Shown one piece after another: positions 1 to 5,428 of a stretch of 14,540 bases of DNA. A program made the position numbers and the translations under genes. Origin of the DNA: 2-12-FULL-40-12 sp964518135 (GTDB lineage: Bacteria > Patescibacteriota > Minisyncoccia > Minisyncoccales > 2-12-FULL-40-12); NCBI GenBank assembly GCA_964518135.1, contig CAZFEY010000017.1, forward strand, positions 1-14,540, read 5' to 3'. The notes below the pieces were generated by a model. It was given only the letters and a program-made list of their open reading frames with translations. It ran no database searches and was not told the DNA's origin. Position 1 is the stretch's first letter. Every line of letters starts with the position of its first letter.

Positions 1-23
1 TAAAAATATGTAAAATAACCATC

Positions 24-1106
24 ATGGAGGAAACAATACAAAAAGATAATTTTTTGAAATTGCCGAGGACTGGAGACATTATAGAGGGTCGAGTGGTTGA
101 AAAAGGAAAATCAGCAATTTTCTTGGATTTGGGAAATTTTAAAACGGGCATTATTTATGGCAGAGAATATCAAGTAGCCAAAGACACTTTAAAAGATCTG
201 AAAATTGGCGATACTATTCCCGCAAAAATCGTTGATGTTGAAAATGATGAGGGTTATGTTGAGCTCTCTATTTTTGAAGCAGGCAGAGAATTAGCATGGG
301 AACAACTAAAACAGAAAAAGGAAAAGGGGGAAACTTTAAAAGTAGAAATACAAAAAGCCAACAAAGGAGGTTTACTAGCGGAAGTTTCCGGAATTCCTGC
401 CTTTCTTCCGGTTTCTCAATTATCAACCGAGCACTATCCGCGCGTTGAAGGCGGAGATTCAATGAAAATCTTAAAAGAATTGCAGAAATTCATCGGCCAA
501 GAATTAGAAGTTAAGATTTTTGACGTGTCAGAAAGAGACGAGAAATTAATTCTCTCTGAAAAAGCCAATGGAAATCCCAAGATCCAGGAAATGTTAGAAA
601 GCTATAAAGTCGGAGATATTATTGAAGGTGAAATAACTGCGGTTTTGGAGTTCGGCGCCTTCATAAGATTCAGCAAGGAGCCCGGAGAAGAATTCATGGA
701 GGGACTAATTCACATATCAGAACTCGATTGGCAACTCATAGAGAACCCAGCAGATATTGTAAAAGTCGGTGAAAAAGTAAAAGCAAAAATTATTGATATA
801 TCGGGCGGTAAAGTCTCGCTATCTCTAAAGGCTCTCAAAAAAGACCCTTGGGAAGGTATTGATGAAAAATACAAAAAGGGCGACATCGCTAAGGGAAAAG
901 TAACAAAATTGAACCCTTTTGGAGCTTTTGTTCAACTCACATCTAAAGACACTCCGAACATACAAGGACTGATTCATATATCTGAATTTGGCACGCAATC
1001 TGCAATGCAAGAAAAACTAGAAATAGATAAAGAGTATGATTTTGAGATCATATCCATCTCTCCAGCCGAACACAAAATGAGTCTTAAGCTAATCGCGGAA
1101 AAATAG
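24..1106 (+). CDS. rpsA: Four-S1-domain RNA-binding protein, probable 30S ribosomal protein S1
   Basis: The 360-residue product is built of four S1 (OB-fold) repeats and almost nothing else, at about residues 14-82, 99-180, 194-270 and 283-357. Repeats 3 and 4 carry the classic 'GAF' and 'GLIHISE' signatures, whereas repeats 1 and 2 are more diverged, as in bona fide S1 proteins where the first two domains bind the ribosome. S1 delivers and unfolds mRNA on the 30S subunit. Enterobacterial S1 has six repeats; four is usual in many other bacteria. The ATG is preceded by no Shine-Dalgarno motif. A possible extended -10 (TGTAAAAT, 9-16) lies so close that the mRNA might be nearly leaderless, but the -35 is outside the window. 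Another multi-S1 RNA-binding protein is possible, but S1 is the best call. Confidence 0.85.
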   Translation: MEETIQKDNFLKLPRTGDIIEGRVVEKGKSAIFLDLGNFKTGIIYGREYQVAKDTLKDLKIGDTIPAKIVDVENDEGYVELSIFEAGRELAWEQLKQKKEKGETLKVEIQKANKGGLLAEVSGIPAFLPVSQLSTEHYPRVEGGDSMKILKELQKFIGQELEVKIFDVSERDEKLILSEKANGNPKIQEMLESYKVGDIIEGEITAVLEFGAFIRFSKEPGEEFMEGLIHISELDWQLIENPADIVKVGEKVKAKIIDISGGKVSLSLKALKKDPWEGIDEKYKKGDIAKGKVTKLNPFGAFVQLTSKDTPNIQGLIHISEFGTQSAMQEKLEIDKEYDFEIISISPAEHKMSLKLIAEK

Positions 1107-1144
1107 GAAATTAAAATCCAGAAAAAGTCCATAACCAAAACTCG

Positions 1145-1173
1145 TTGATAATCAATGGGTTTTTTGTTATAGT
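1145..1173 (+). promoter_or_regulatory. Promoter of ftsH
   Basis: The -35 TTGATA (1145-1150) and -10 TATAGT (1168-1173) are separated by exactly 17 bases, and the -10 is preceded by TGT, making an extended -10. The predicted start is near 1180, leaving a leader of about 20 bases before the ftsH ATG. The -35 lies in a small palindrome, TTGAT-A-ATCAA. The promoter sits just after the S1 gene, so ftsH need not depend on read-through. Confidence 0.7.
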
Positions 1174-1201
1174 AATCCCGTAAAGAATTAAGTAAAACAA
1201 A

Positions 1202-3070
1202 ATGAAAAATTTGCTAAAAAATTTCTTGTTGGTCATTTTAATATTTATCGTCATATCCGGTCTTTTTGCATTAGTGGCAGGACCTCTAGAGGATAAAAAG
1301 GAACTATCTTTTACGCAATTAGTATCTGAAATCAACAATGGAAATGTGAAAAAAATCACAGTCCAAGGAAACAACCTAGAGATCGTTTTTCAAGACGATA
1401 CAATGGCTAAGTCCAGAAAAGAAACGGAAGCTGCTCTTTCTCAATCATTGATTAATTACGGAGTAAACAAGGAAAAACTAAACAATATTGAATTGGAAAC
1501 CAAAGAAGATTCTGGCGGAGTCTGGGGATGGCTTGCTCCGTTATTATTTACAATTCTTCCGCTTATCATTATTGGGGTCTTCTTTTGGATGCTTTTTAGA
1601 CAAGCCAGAACCGGAGCAATGCAGGCATTTGATTTCACAAAAGCCAAGGCTAGGCTATTTGGAGCCGAAGGGCATCCTAAAGAAAAAATAACATTTAAAG
1701 ATGTTGCTGGTTTAAAAGAAGCGAAGCTAGAACTCGAAGAAATAGTTGATTTCCTAAAAAATCCTCAAAAATACCTAAAAATTGGCGCTAAAATTCCAAA
1801 AGGCGTATTGTTGGTTGGACCAGCTGGTTGCGGAAAAACCTTATTAGCCAGAGCAGTTGCCGGCCAAAGCAATGTTCCCTTCTTTTCAGTAGCTGGCTCT
1901 TCGTTCGTTGAATTATTCGTAGGAGTAGGGTCTGGCCGAGTAAGATCGCTCTTTCAAGAGGCGAAAAAGCATCAGCCCTGTCTAATTTTTATAGACGAGT
2001 TGGACGCTATCGGTAGGAGCAGAGGACCAGCCATCACTGGAGGACACGAAGAAAGAGAGCAAACCTTAAACCAGCTATTAACCGAGATGGATGGCTTTGA
2101 GTCAAACGATAAAATAATTGTTCTTGCGGCAACAAACAGGCCCGACGTTTTGGATTCGGCTCTTTTAAGACCCGGCAGATTTGACAGAAAAGTTGTTCTA
2201 GACCTTCCGGATATTGAAGAAAGGGAAGAAATCTTGAAAATCCATTCTATAGGAAAACCCTTATCATCAAATACAAAACTAAGAGAAGTAGCCGAAAGAA
2301 CGCCCGGTTTCTCAGGAGCTGATTTGGCTAATGTCATGAATGAAGCAGCTATTTTAACCGCCAGAAAGAATAAAAATCAAGTCGGACAAGAAGAATTATT
2401 GGAATCCATTGAAAAGGTTTTATTGGGACCGGAGAGAAGATCGCATATCCTGTCAAAAAAAGAAAAAGAGATTGCGGCTTTCCATGAAGGCGGCCACGCC
2501 TTAATCACCGCGTTACTGCCAGAATCAGAACCGGTCAGAAAGGTATCGATAATATCGCGAGGCATGGCTGGTGGATACACATTGAAAGCGCCTGCCGAAG
2601 AAAAAAAATTCAGGAGTAAATCAGAATTTCTAGCTGAAATATCGGTGTCTCTTGGCGGATACTGCGCAGAGTATTTAAAATTCGGGGAAATCACCACGGG
2701 AGCCCATAACGACCTGGAAAGAGCCTCTGAGCTGGCAAGAAGGATGGTAAAAGAATACGGCATGTCGTCATTTGGCCCTATTACCTTTGGCGAAAGAGAC
2801 GAATTAATGTTTTTGCCATCGTCCTCATCTGAAATAAGAAATTACTCTGAACAAATCGCAAGTAAAATAGATAAGGAAGTTTCAGCGATTATAAAAAGCT
2901 GTGAAGAAAAAACAAAGGAATTATTAAAAAAGAATACGAAATTATTAGAAAAAATAGCTTTAACCTTAATTCAGAAAGAAATTATAGAGAAGGAAGAGTT
3001 TGAACAAATAATAGGAAAAAAGGTAAAAACTAATCTTCTCATAAAAATTACTGGTAAGGCAAAAAGGTAG
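1202..3070 (+). CDS. ftsH: ATP-dependent zinc metalloprotease FtsH
   Basis: The 622-residue protein is a membrane-anchored AAA+ protease that extracts and degrades membrane and misfolded proteins. The order is: TM helix at about residues 5-27, a short extracytoplasmic domain (28-105), a second TM helix (about 110-132), the AAA ATPase and the M41 peptidase. Visible motifs are Walker A GPAGCGKT (206-213), the pore loop FVG (239-241), Walker B LIFIDE (261-266), the second region of homology with arginines around 323-329, and the zinc motif HEGGH (428-432) with the third ligand D504 in the AHNDLE segment. Two small deviations from the usual family sequence are seen: GPAGCGKT instead of GPPGTGKT, and HEGGH instead of HEAGH. 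The catalytic residues are kept. Length is normal. tRNA-Ile begins nine bases after the stop. Confidence 0.96.
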   Translation: MKNLLKNFLLVILIFIVISGLFALVAGPLEDKKELSFTQLVSEINNGNVKKITVQGNNLEIVFQDDTMAKSRKETEAALSQSLINYGVNKEKLNNIELETKEDSGGVWGWLAPLLFTILPLIIIGVFFWMLFRQARTGAMQAFDFTKAKARLFGAEGHPKEKITFKDVAGLKEAKLELEEIVDFLKNPQKYLKIGAKIPKGVLLVGPAGCGKTLLARAVAGQSNVPFFSVAGSSFVELFVGVGSGRVRSLFQEAKKHQPCLIFIDELDAIGRSRGPAITGGHEEREQTLNQLLTEMDGFESNDKIIVLAATNRPDVLDSALLRPGRFDRKVVLDLPDIEEREEILKIHSIGKPLSSNTKLREVAERTPGFSGADLANVMNEAAILTARKNKNQVGQEELLESIEKVLLGPERRSHILSKKEKEIAAFHEGGHALITALLPESEPVRKVSIISRGMAGGYTLKAPAEEKKFRSKSEFLAEISVSLGGYCAEYLKFGEITTGAHNDLERASELARRMVKEYGMSSFGPITFGERDELMFLPSSSSEIRNYSEQIASKIDKEVSAIIKSCEEKTKELLKKNTKLLEKIALTLIQKEIIEKEEFEQIIGKKVKTNLLIKITGKAKR

Positions 3071-3079
3071 CCAGAAAAA

Positions 3080-3152
3080 GGGCATGTAGCTCAGTGGTTA
3101 GAGCATGCGTCTTATAAGCGCAGGGTCGATGGTTCGATCCCATCCATGCCCA
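3080..3152 (+). tRNA. tRNA-Ile(UAU)
   Basis: A complete 73-nt cloverleaf. The acceptor stem GGGCATG (3080-3086) pairs with CATGCCC, discriminator A at 3152. The D stem is GCTC/GAGC. The anticodon stem TGCGT/GCGCA contains one G-U pair, and the loop CTTATAA places the anticodon TAT at 3113-3115. The T arm is GATGG-TTCGATC-CCATC. CCA is not encoded. UAU-reading Ile tRNAs are unusual in bacteria, which mostly read AUA with a lysidine-modified CAU tRNA. It may be cotranscribed with ftsH. Confidence 0.9.
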
Positions 3153-3279
3153 TCAAAATTCTTAAGGAGAAATATAAAATAAATGTCGGTGGTTCTTTGC
3201 CCACCCATGGCAGGGATCCCATTCGCGCACACCAAAACACACAATCAATGAAAGGTCGTTTTGTTCAATATTTTGAAAT
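3153..3279 (+). other. Leader region before the metallothionein-like gene
   Basis: Between tRNA-Ile and the Cys-rich gene lie about 127 bases. They include a TATAAAAT stretch (near 3172-3179) that could be a -10, and a small hairpin GGTGG/CCACC (about 3187-3204). A 22-codon frame starting at ATG 3183 has an AAGGAG 13 bases upstream (3164-3169), which is too far for normal ribosome binding. I cannot assign a function. Confidence 0.2.
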
Positions 3280-3281
3280 AT
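3268..3281. promoter_or_regulatory. Inverted repeat over the start of the metallothionein-like gene
   Basis: The two arms ATATTT and AAATAT flank a TG centre, and the right arm includes the first two bases of the ATG. The position would suit an operator for a metal-responsive repressor, but the sequence is AT-rich and such repeats arise easily by chance. Confidence 0.25.
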
Positions 3282-3423
3282 GGAAGAAAATAGACAAGAA
3301 GGTTGTTGCGTTTCCTGTGACTGCGGCTGCGAAGAACACGATAAGATAGGTGCTCCGTGCGAATGCACGTGTTCCTGTGCTGCTTGTAATTGCGCTTGTA
3401 GAGAGCACTCCTCGAAACAATAA
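3280..3423 (+). CDS. Metallothionein-like Cys-rich small protein (47 aa)
   Basis: This short frame runs from an ATG with an in-frame TGA immediately upstream (3274) to a TAA. The product has 12 Cys in 47 residues: C9, C10, C13, C15, C17 in a first cluster and C27, C29, C31, C33, C36, C38, C40 in a second, with His at 20 and 43. The clusters are joined by a short Cys-free linker of about nine residues. Repeated CxC motifs, two clusters and no aromatic residues are hallmarks of metallothioneins, which chelate Zn, Cd or Cu. The arrangement does not obviously match the known cyanobacterial SmtA or mycobacterial MymT pattern, so the family assignment is by composition only. No Shine-Dalgarno is seen. 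A 6-bp inverted repeat ATATTT-TG-AAATAT (3268-3281) overlaps the start codon. The next gene is a tRNA with its own promoter, so this is probably a single-gene unit. Confidence 0.75.
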   Translation: MEENRQEGCCVSCDCGCEEHDKIGAPCECTCSCAACNCACREHSSKQ

Positions 3424-3457
3424 CCATTGATCGGGTTTACGCACAAAACCAATTGAC

Positions 3458-3485
3458 TTGATTTAAAAAATCAATCTGTTAAGAT
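3458..3485 (+). promoter_or_regulatory. Promoter of the first nested tRNA unit
   Basis: The -35 TTGATT (3458-3463) and -10 TAAGAT (3480-3485) are 16 bases apart, with TGT before the -10 (extended -10). The -35 lies in a palindrome, TTGATTT-AAA-AAATCAA. The predicted start is near 3492, about 33 bases before the outer tRNA. This means the nested pair has its own dedicated promoter upstream of the outer gene. Confidence 0.65.
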
Positions 3486-3545
3486 ATTGGATTGTTTTTA
3501 AATTACCGTAAACTCGCCGACCATGGGCTCGTAGCTCAGTTGGTA

Positions 3546-3565
3546 CCTGCCTGCTGGCAAGCAGA
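3546..3565 (+). repeat. 20-base palindromic insertion in the D loop of the outer tRNA
   Basis: Between the invariant GGTA of the D loop and the D-stem 3' strand there are 20 extra bases. They fold as CTGCT-GGCA-AGCAG (3551-3564). Removing them restores a normal eight-base D loop. The GC-rich palindrome is similar in style to the TCCCGCT-A-AGCGGGA element near 12793, so it may belong to a family of small mobile palindromes. Confidence 0.5.
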
Positions 3566-3585
3566 GAGCGTCCCGCTCTTTCTCT

Positions 3586-3657
3586 GGACGATTAGCTCAG
3601 TGGCAGAGCGCTTCCTCGACACGGAAGAGGTCACAGGTTCAAGCCCTGTATCGTCCA
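3586..3657 (+). tRNA. Inner tRNA-Val(GAC), nested in the outer tRNA
   Basis: A complete 72-nt cloverleaf: acceptor GGACGAT (3586-3592) with ATCGTCC (3650-3656), discriminator A 3657, D stem GCTC/GAGC, anticodon stem CTTCC/GGAAG, T arm ACAGG-TTCAAGC-CCTGT. The loop is TCGACAC, giving anticodon GAC at 3618-3620. Position 33 is C, where U is almost universal. No CCA is encoded; the three bases after the discriminator are CAG. It begins three bases after the last pairable base of the outer tRNA's extended stem, so it sits directly on the end of that helix. Confidence 0.88.
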
Positions 3658-3728
3658 CAGAAAAAAGAGCGGGAAGGTCTGCAGTTCGAGCCTGCACGAG
3701 CCCACAAGGAAAAGTTTAGATAAAAACA

Positions 3729-4370
3729 ATGTCCTTTGAGAAAATTTTTGAAGATAACGATATTCTCGTTATTAACAAACCTGCCGGCATCAATTCTGAC
3801 GATTTCCCATTAAGAGTTCATAGGCTAGACAAAGATACTTCTGGTGTCTTGTTAATAGCTAAAAACGAATCAACATTATCTGATTTGCAAAAACAATTCA
3901 AAGAAAGGAAAGTCAAGAAAAAATATATTGCCCTAATCATAGGCCATTTAAAAGACAAGCTAGGCACAATTGAAACTTTTATAGGACGTGCTCCAAAAAA
4001 TAGGTTAAGGCAAAAAATATATATATCGCAAACGCCAAACGACAAAGGAAAACGAGAAGCAAAAACCCAATACAGATTACTAAAGCGGTTCTCGGATTAT
4101 GATCTTATAGAAGTTGTGCCAATCACAGGCAGGAAACACCAAATAAGAGCACACATGGCATATATAAACCACCCTGTTGCCGGGGATAAAGTGTATGGTT
4201 TTAAAAATCAAAAAAATCCAGAAGGACTTAAACGGCAATTTCTACATTCAAACTATCTAAAGATCAGGGTAAATAATAAAGATATGGACTTTGAGGCTAA
4301 GCTTCCAGAAGAATTAACAATAGTATTAACAAATATTGAAAAAAATAACCATGAAAATCAGAGAATTTAA
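3729..4370 (+). CDS. RluA-family RNA pseudouridine synthase
   Basis: The 213-residue protein carries the RluA catalytic motif HRLDKDTSG (31-39), with D34 as the catalytic aspartate that attacks the target uridine, and the C-terminal family signature GRKHQIRAHMA around residues 138-148. The start of the family fold, 'DILVINKPAG' (11-20), is present. There is no N-terminal S4 domain, so it is the short form, like RluA/RluC-less or TruC-type enzymes. Its substrate (rRNA or tRNA) cannot be read from the sequence. It begins about 24 bases after the nested tRNA and its last 20 bases overlap rplS, so it is probably cotranscribed and translationally coupled with L19. No Shine-Dalgarno precedes the ATG. 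Confidence 0.9.
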   Translation: MSFEKIFEDNDILVINKPAGINSDDFPLRVHRLDKDTSGVLLIAKNESTLSDLQKQFKERKVKKKYIALIIGHLKDKLGTIETFIGRAPKNRLRQKIYISQTPNDKGKREAKTQYRLLKRFSDYDLIEVVPITGRKHQIRAHMAYINHPVAGDKVYGFKNQKNPEGLKRQFLHSNYLKIRVNNKDMDFEAKLPEELTIVLTNIEKNNHENQRI

Positions 4371-4830
4371 TAAGTCGCAGTTAAAAAATGAAATGTTGGA
4401 TGTTCGACCAGGAGATACCGTAAAAATTCATGAACGAATATCTTCTGCTGGAGAAAAAAAAGATGCCGGAAGAATGCAGATCTTTGAAGGACTAGTAATA
4501 GCTAGGAAACACGGAAGAGGCATCACGGCAACCATTACGGTACGAAAAGTAACTGGTGGAATTGGAGTAGAAAAAATCTTTCCTATACACTCACCTGTTG
4601 TTGAGAAAATAGAAATTATTAGTAGAGGCAAAGTAAGAAGAGCAAAGCTCTTTTATATTAGAGAGGCTAAGGGTAGAAAATCGAGGCTTAAGAGAAAAGA
4701 ATTCGTGGCGCACGATATTGAAGCGCAAGCCGAAATCAAAACAACCACATCAGAAGAAGATAACCCAGAAACAAATCAACAAAAAAACACTCCAGAAGAA
4801 TCAGTACAAGAAGGAGCAATTACCGCTTAA
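4351..4830 (+). CDS. rplS: 50S ribosomal protein L19 (bL19) with acidic C-terminal extension
   Basis: The first ~115 residues match bL19: 'VRPGDTVKIHERI' near the start, 'RMQIFEGLVIARKHGRG' at about 44-60, 'TITVRKVTGGIGVEKIFP' at 62-80, and 'KVRRAKLFYIRE' at about 96-107. L19 lies at the 30S-50S interface. The protein is 159 residues, against about 115-120 in the family. The extra ~45 residues are hydrophilic and rich in Glu, Gln, Thr and Asn, probably disordered. The start at ATG 4351 was chosen because it gives the normal L19 N-terminus; a TTG at 4336 would only add a non-conserved stub. The gene overlaps the pseudouridine synthase by 20 bases. tRNA-Leu follows 34 bases downstream without an obvious terminator between them. 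Confidence 0.95.
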   Translation: MKIREFNKSQLKNEMLDVRPGDTVKIHERISSAGEKKDAGRMQIFEGLVIARKHGRGITATITVRKVTGGIGVEKIFPIHSPVVEKIEIISRGKVRRAKLFYIREAKGRKSRLKRKEFVAHDIEAQAEIKTTTSEEDNPETNQQKNTPEESVQEGAITA

Positions 4831-4864
4831 AAAGGGGGGACGTATCTGCCTTATGCAAATTCAT

Positions 4865-4949
4865 GCGGCCGTGGTGAAACTTGGCATACACGCTACCTTG
4901 AGGTGGTAGTCCCAGCAATGGGGTGGAGGTTCAACTCCTCTCGGCCGCA
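4865..4949 (+). tRNA. tRNA-Leu(GAG)
   Basis: An 85-nt class II tRNA with a long variable arm. Acceptor GCGGCCG (4865-4871) pairs with CGGCCGC (4942-4948), discriminator A 4949. Anticodon stem CTACC/GGTAG encloses TTGAGGT with anticodon GAG at 4900-4902. The variable arm contains CCCA-GCAA-TGGG, and the T arm is GGAGG-TTCAACT-CCTCT. CCA is not encoded. Probably read through from rplS. Confidence 0.93.
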
Positions 4950-4983
4950 CTTTAGACGGCTCATTAGCTACAAGAAATAATCA

Positions 4984-5174
4984 GAGCGGTTAGCTCAGTC
5001 GGTTAGAGCGTCTCGTTTATTCACCCGCCCACCATATTTGCACCCTTAGCTCAGTTGGCTAGAGCGACTCGCTTACACCGAGTAGGCCGGGGGTTCGAAT
5101 CCTACAGGGTGCACAAATACCAATGGTGGGCGGGCAAGCCGAGAAGGCCAAGGGTTCGAATCCTTTACCGCTCA
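4984..5174 (+). tRNA. Outer (interrupted) tRNA hosting tRNA-Val(UAC) in its anticodon loop
   Basis: With 5021-5137 removed the ends make a full cloverleaf: acceptor GAGCGGT (4984-4990) with ACCGCTC (5167-5173), discriminator A 5174, D stem GCTC/GAGC, anticodon stem TCTCG (5011-5015) with CGAGA (5140-5144), variable loop AGGCC, T arm AAGGG-TTCGAAT-CCTTT with one G-U pair. The 5' half of the anticodon loop reads T-T-T-A-T, so the anticodon would be UAU (Ile) if the junction follows the fifth loop base and GC is supplied by the 3' half; other junctions give different readings, and a separate tRNA-Ile(UAU) exists at 3080. Identity is therefore open. Flanking the inner gene, 5024-5034 pairs with 5124-5134 (11 bp, GC-rich) and 5035-5039 with 5115-5119 (5 bp), with a 4-base bulge. 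An asymmetric internal loop (8 and 5 bases) separates this helix from the anticodon stem. Confidence 0.72.
5040..5113 (+). tRNA. Inner tRNA-Val(UAC), nested in the outer tRNA
   Basis: A 74-nt cloverleaf: acceptor GCACCCT (5040-5046) with AGGGTGC (5106-5112), discriminator A 5113, D stem GCTC/GAGC, anticodon stem ACTCG/CGAGT, loop CTTACAC with anticodon TAC at 5074-5076. The T arm GGGGG-TTCGAAT-CCTAC has one G-A mismatch and one G-U pair, so it is weaker than usual. CCA is not encoded. Its first base directly follows the last paired base of the flanking helix. Confidence 0.88.
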
Positions 5175-5182
5175 CAATTCAA

Positions 5183-5204
5183 AAACGCGCCCAAAGGCGC
5201 GTTT
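5183..5204. terminator. Bidirectional intrinsic terminator
   Basis: A perfect 9-bp stem AAACGCGCC-CAAA-GGCGCGTTT. On the minus strand it ends in a run of five T, a good terminator for the minus-strand small peptide gene. On the plus strand the T run is shorter, but it follows the nested tRNA unit by nine bases and probably ends that transcript. Confidence 0.75.
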
Positions 5205-5236
5205 CGCTTATTCGAAGAAACAACGCAACAAAAATA

Positions 5237-5320
5237 TTAAACAACGCTAATCAATAACACTGCGACAAAAAGCGCGAAAACTAAAACCAAAATACCTGCT
5301 GGTGTTGAAATTTTCATCAT
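5237..5320 (-). CDS. Small hydrophobic membrane peptide (27 aa)
   Basis: The frame starts with two consecutive ATG codons (5320 and 5317) and ends in TAA. The product begins MMKISTPAG and continues as an unbroken hydrophobic stretch of about 18 residues rich in Val, Leu, Ile and Phe, so it is a single transmembrane peptide with a very short N-terminus and no charged C-terminus. Support comes from the frame, the composition and the intrinsic terminator just downstream on this strand. It lies between the terminator of the secreted coiled-coil gene (5381-5399) and 5183-5204, so it looks like its own unit. No Shine-Dalgarno is seen. Type I toxin peptides and small membrane regulators look like this, but nothing in the sequence decides the function. 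Confidence 0.5.
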   Translation of the reverse strand: MMKISTPAGILVLVFALFVAVLLISVV

Positions 5321-5380
5321 ACAACAATAAGTCTTAATTAGTATTACGACTATATACTATTATAAAATCGCAAAAGTGAA

Positions 5381-5399
5381 GCGCTGACCATGTCAGCGC
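5381..5399 (-). terminator. Terminator of the minus-strand operon
   Basis: A perfect 8-bp stem GCGCTGAC-CAT-GTCAGCGC, 30 bases beyond the stop of the secreted coiled-coil gene. On the minus strand it is followed by the T-rich TTCACTTTTG. Confidence 0.7.
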
Positions 5400-5428
5400 C
5401 CCCTTCCTTTCTTACACACTATCCAATA

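Larger units (their letters stand above)
3525..3704 (+). tRNA. Outer (interrupted) tRNA, probable tRNA-Lys(CUU), hosting tRNA-Val in its anticodon loop
   Basis: The two ends form a full cloverleaf when 3582-3663 is set aside. Acceptor GGGCTCG (3525-3531) pairs with CGAGCCC (3697-3703), discriminator A 3704. D stem GCTC (3534-3537) pairs with GAGC (3566-3569). Anticodon stem TCCCG (3571-3575) pairs with CGGGA (3670-3674). The variable loop has five bases and the T arm is TGCAG-TTCGAGC-CTGCA (3680-3696). The 5' half of the anticodon loop reads C-T-C-T-T, which gives anticodon CUU (Lys) if the junction follows the fifth loop base and the 3' half supplies AG. Anticodon sequence and extra bases on both sides pair perfectly for 11 bp (3571-3581 with 3664-3674), with a complete tRNA-Val on top. 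A second oddity is a 20-base insertion in the D loop (3546-3565) containing the hairpin CTGCT-GGCA-AGCAG. Identity rests on the assumed junction; a decayed pseudo-tRNA cannot be excluded. Confidence 0.72.

Noticed and set aside
3183..3251. 22-codon frame with an upstream AAGGAG
   Set aside because: The spacing to the ATG is 13 bases, the product has no recognisable features, and no other gene here uses a Shine-Dalgarno.
3162..3452. 96-codon minus-strand frame opposite the Cys-rich gene
   Set aside because: The plus-strand frame has the far more protein-like composition (clustered CxC); the opposite frame is its shadow.
3582..3663. A group I intron in the anticodon loop of the outer tRNA
   Set aside because: The interruption is about 80 bases, nearly all of it a complete tRNA-Val; there is no room for P3-P7 and none of their motifs.
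3492..3719. 75-codon open frame over the first nested tRNA unit
   Set aside because: It runs through both tRNA genes; its sequence is the translation of cloverleaf stems and has no protein-like features.
5055..5240. 61-codon open frame over the second nested tRNA unit and terminator
   Set aside because: Fully explained by tRNA-Val(UAC), the outer tRNA 3' half and the terminator.
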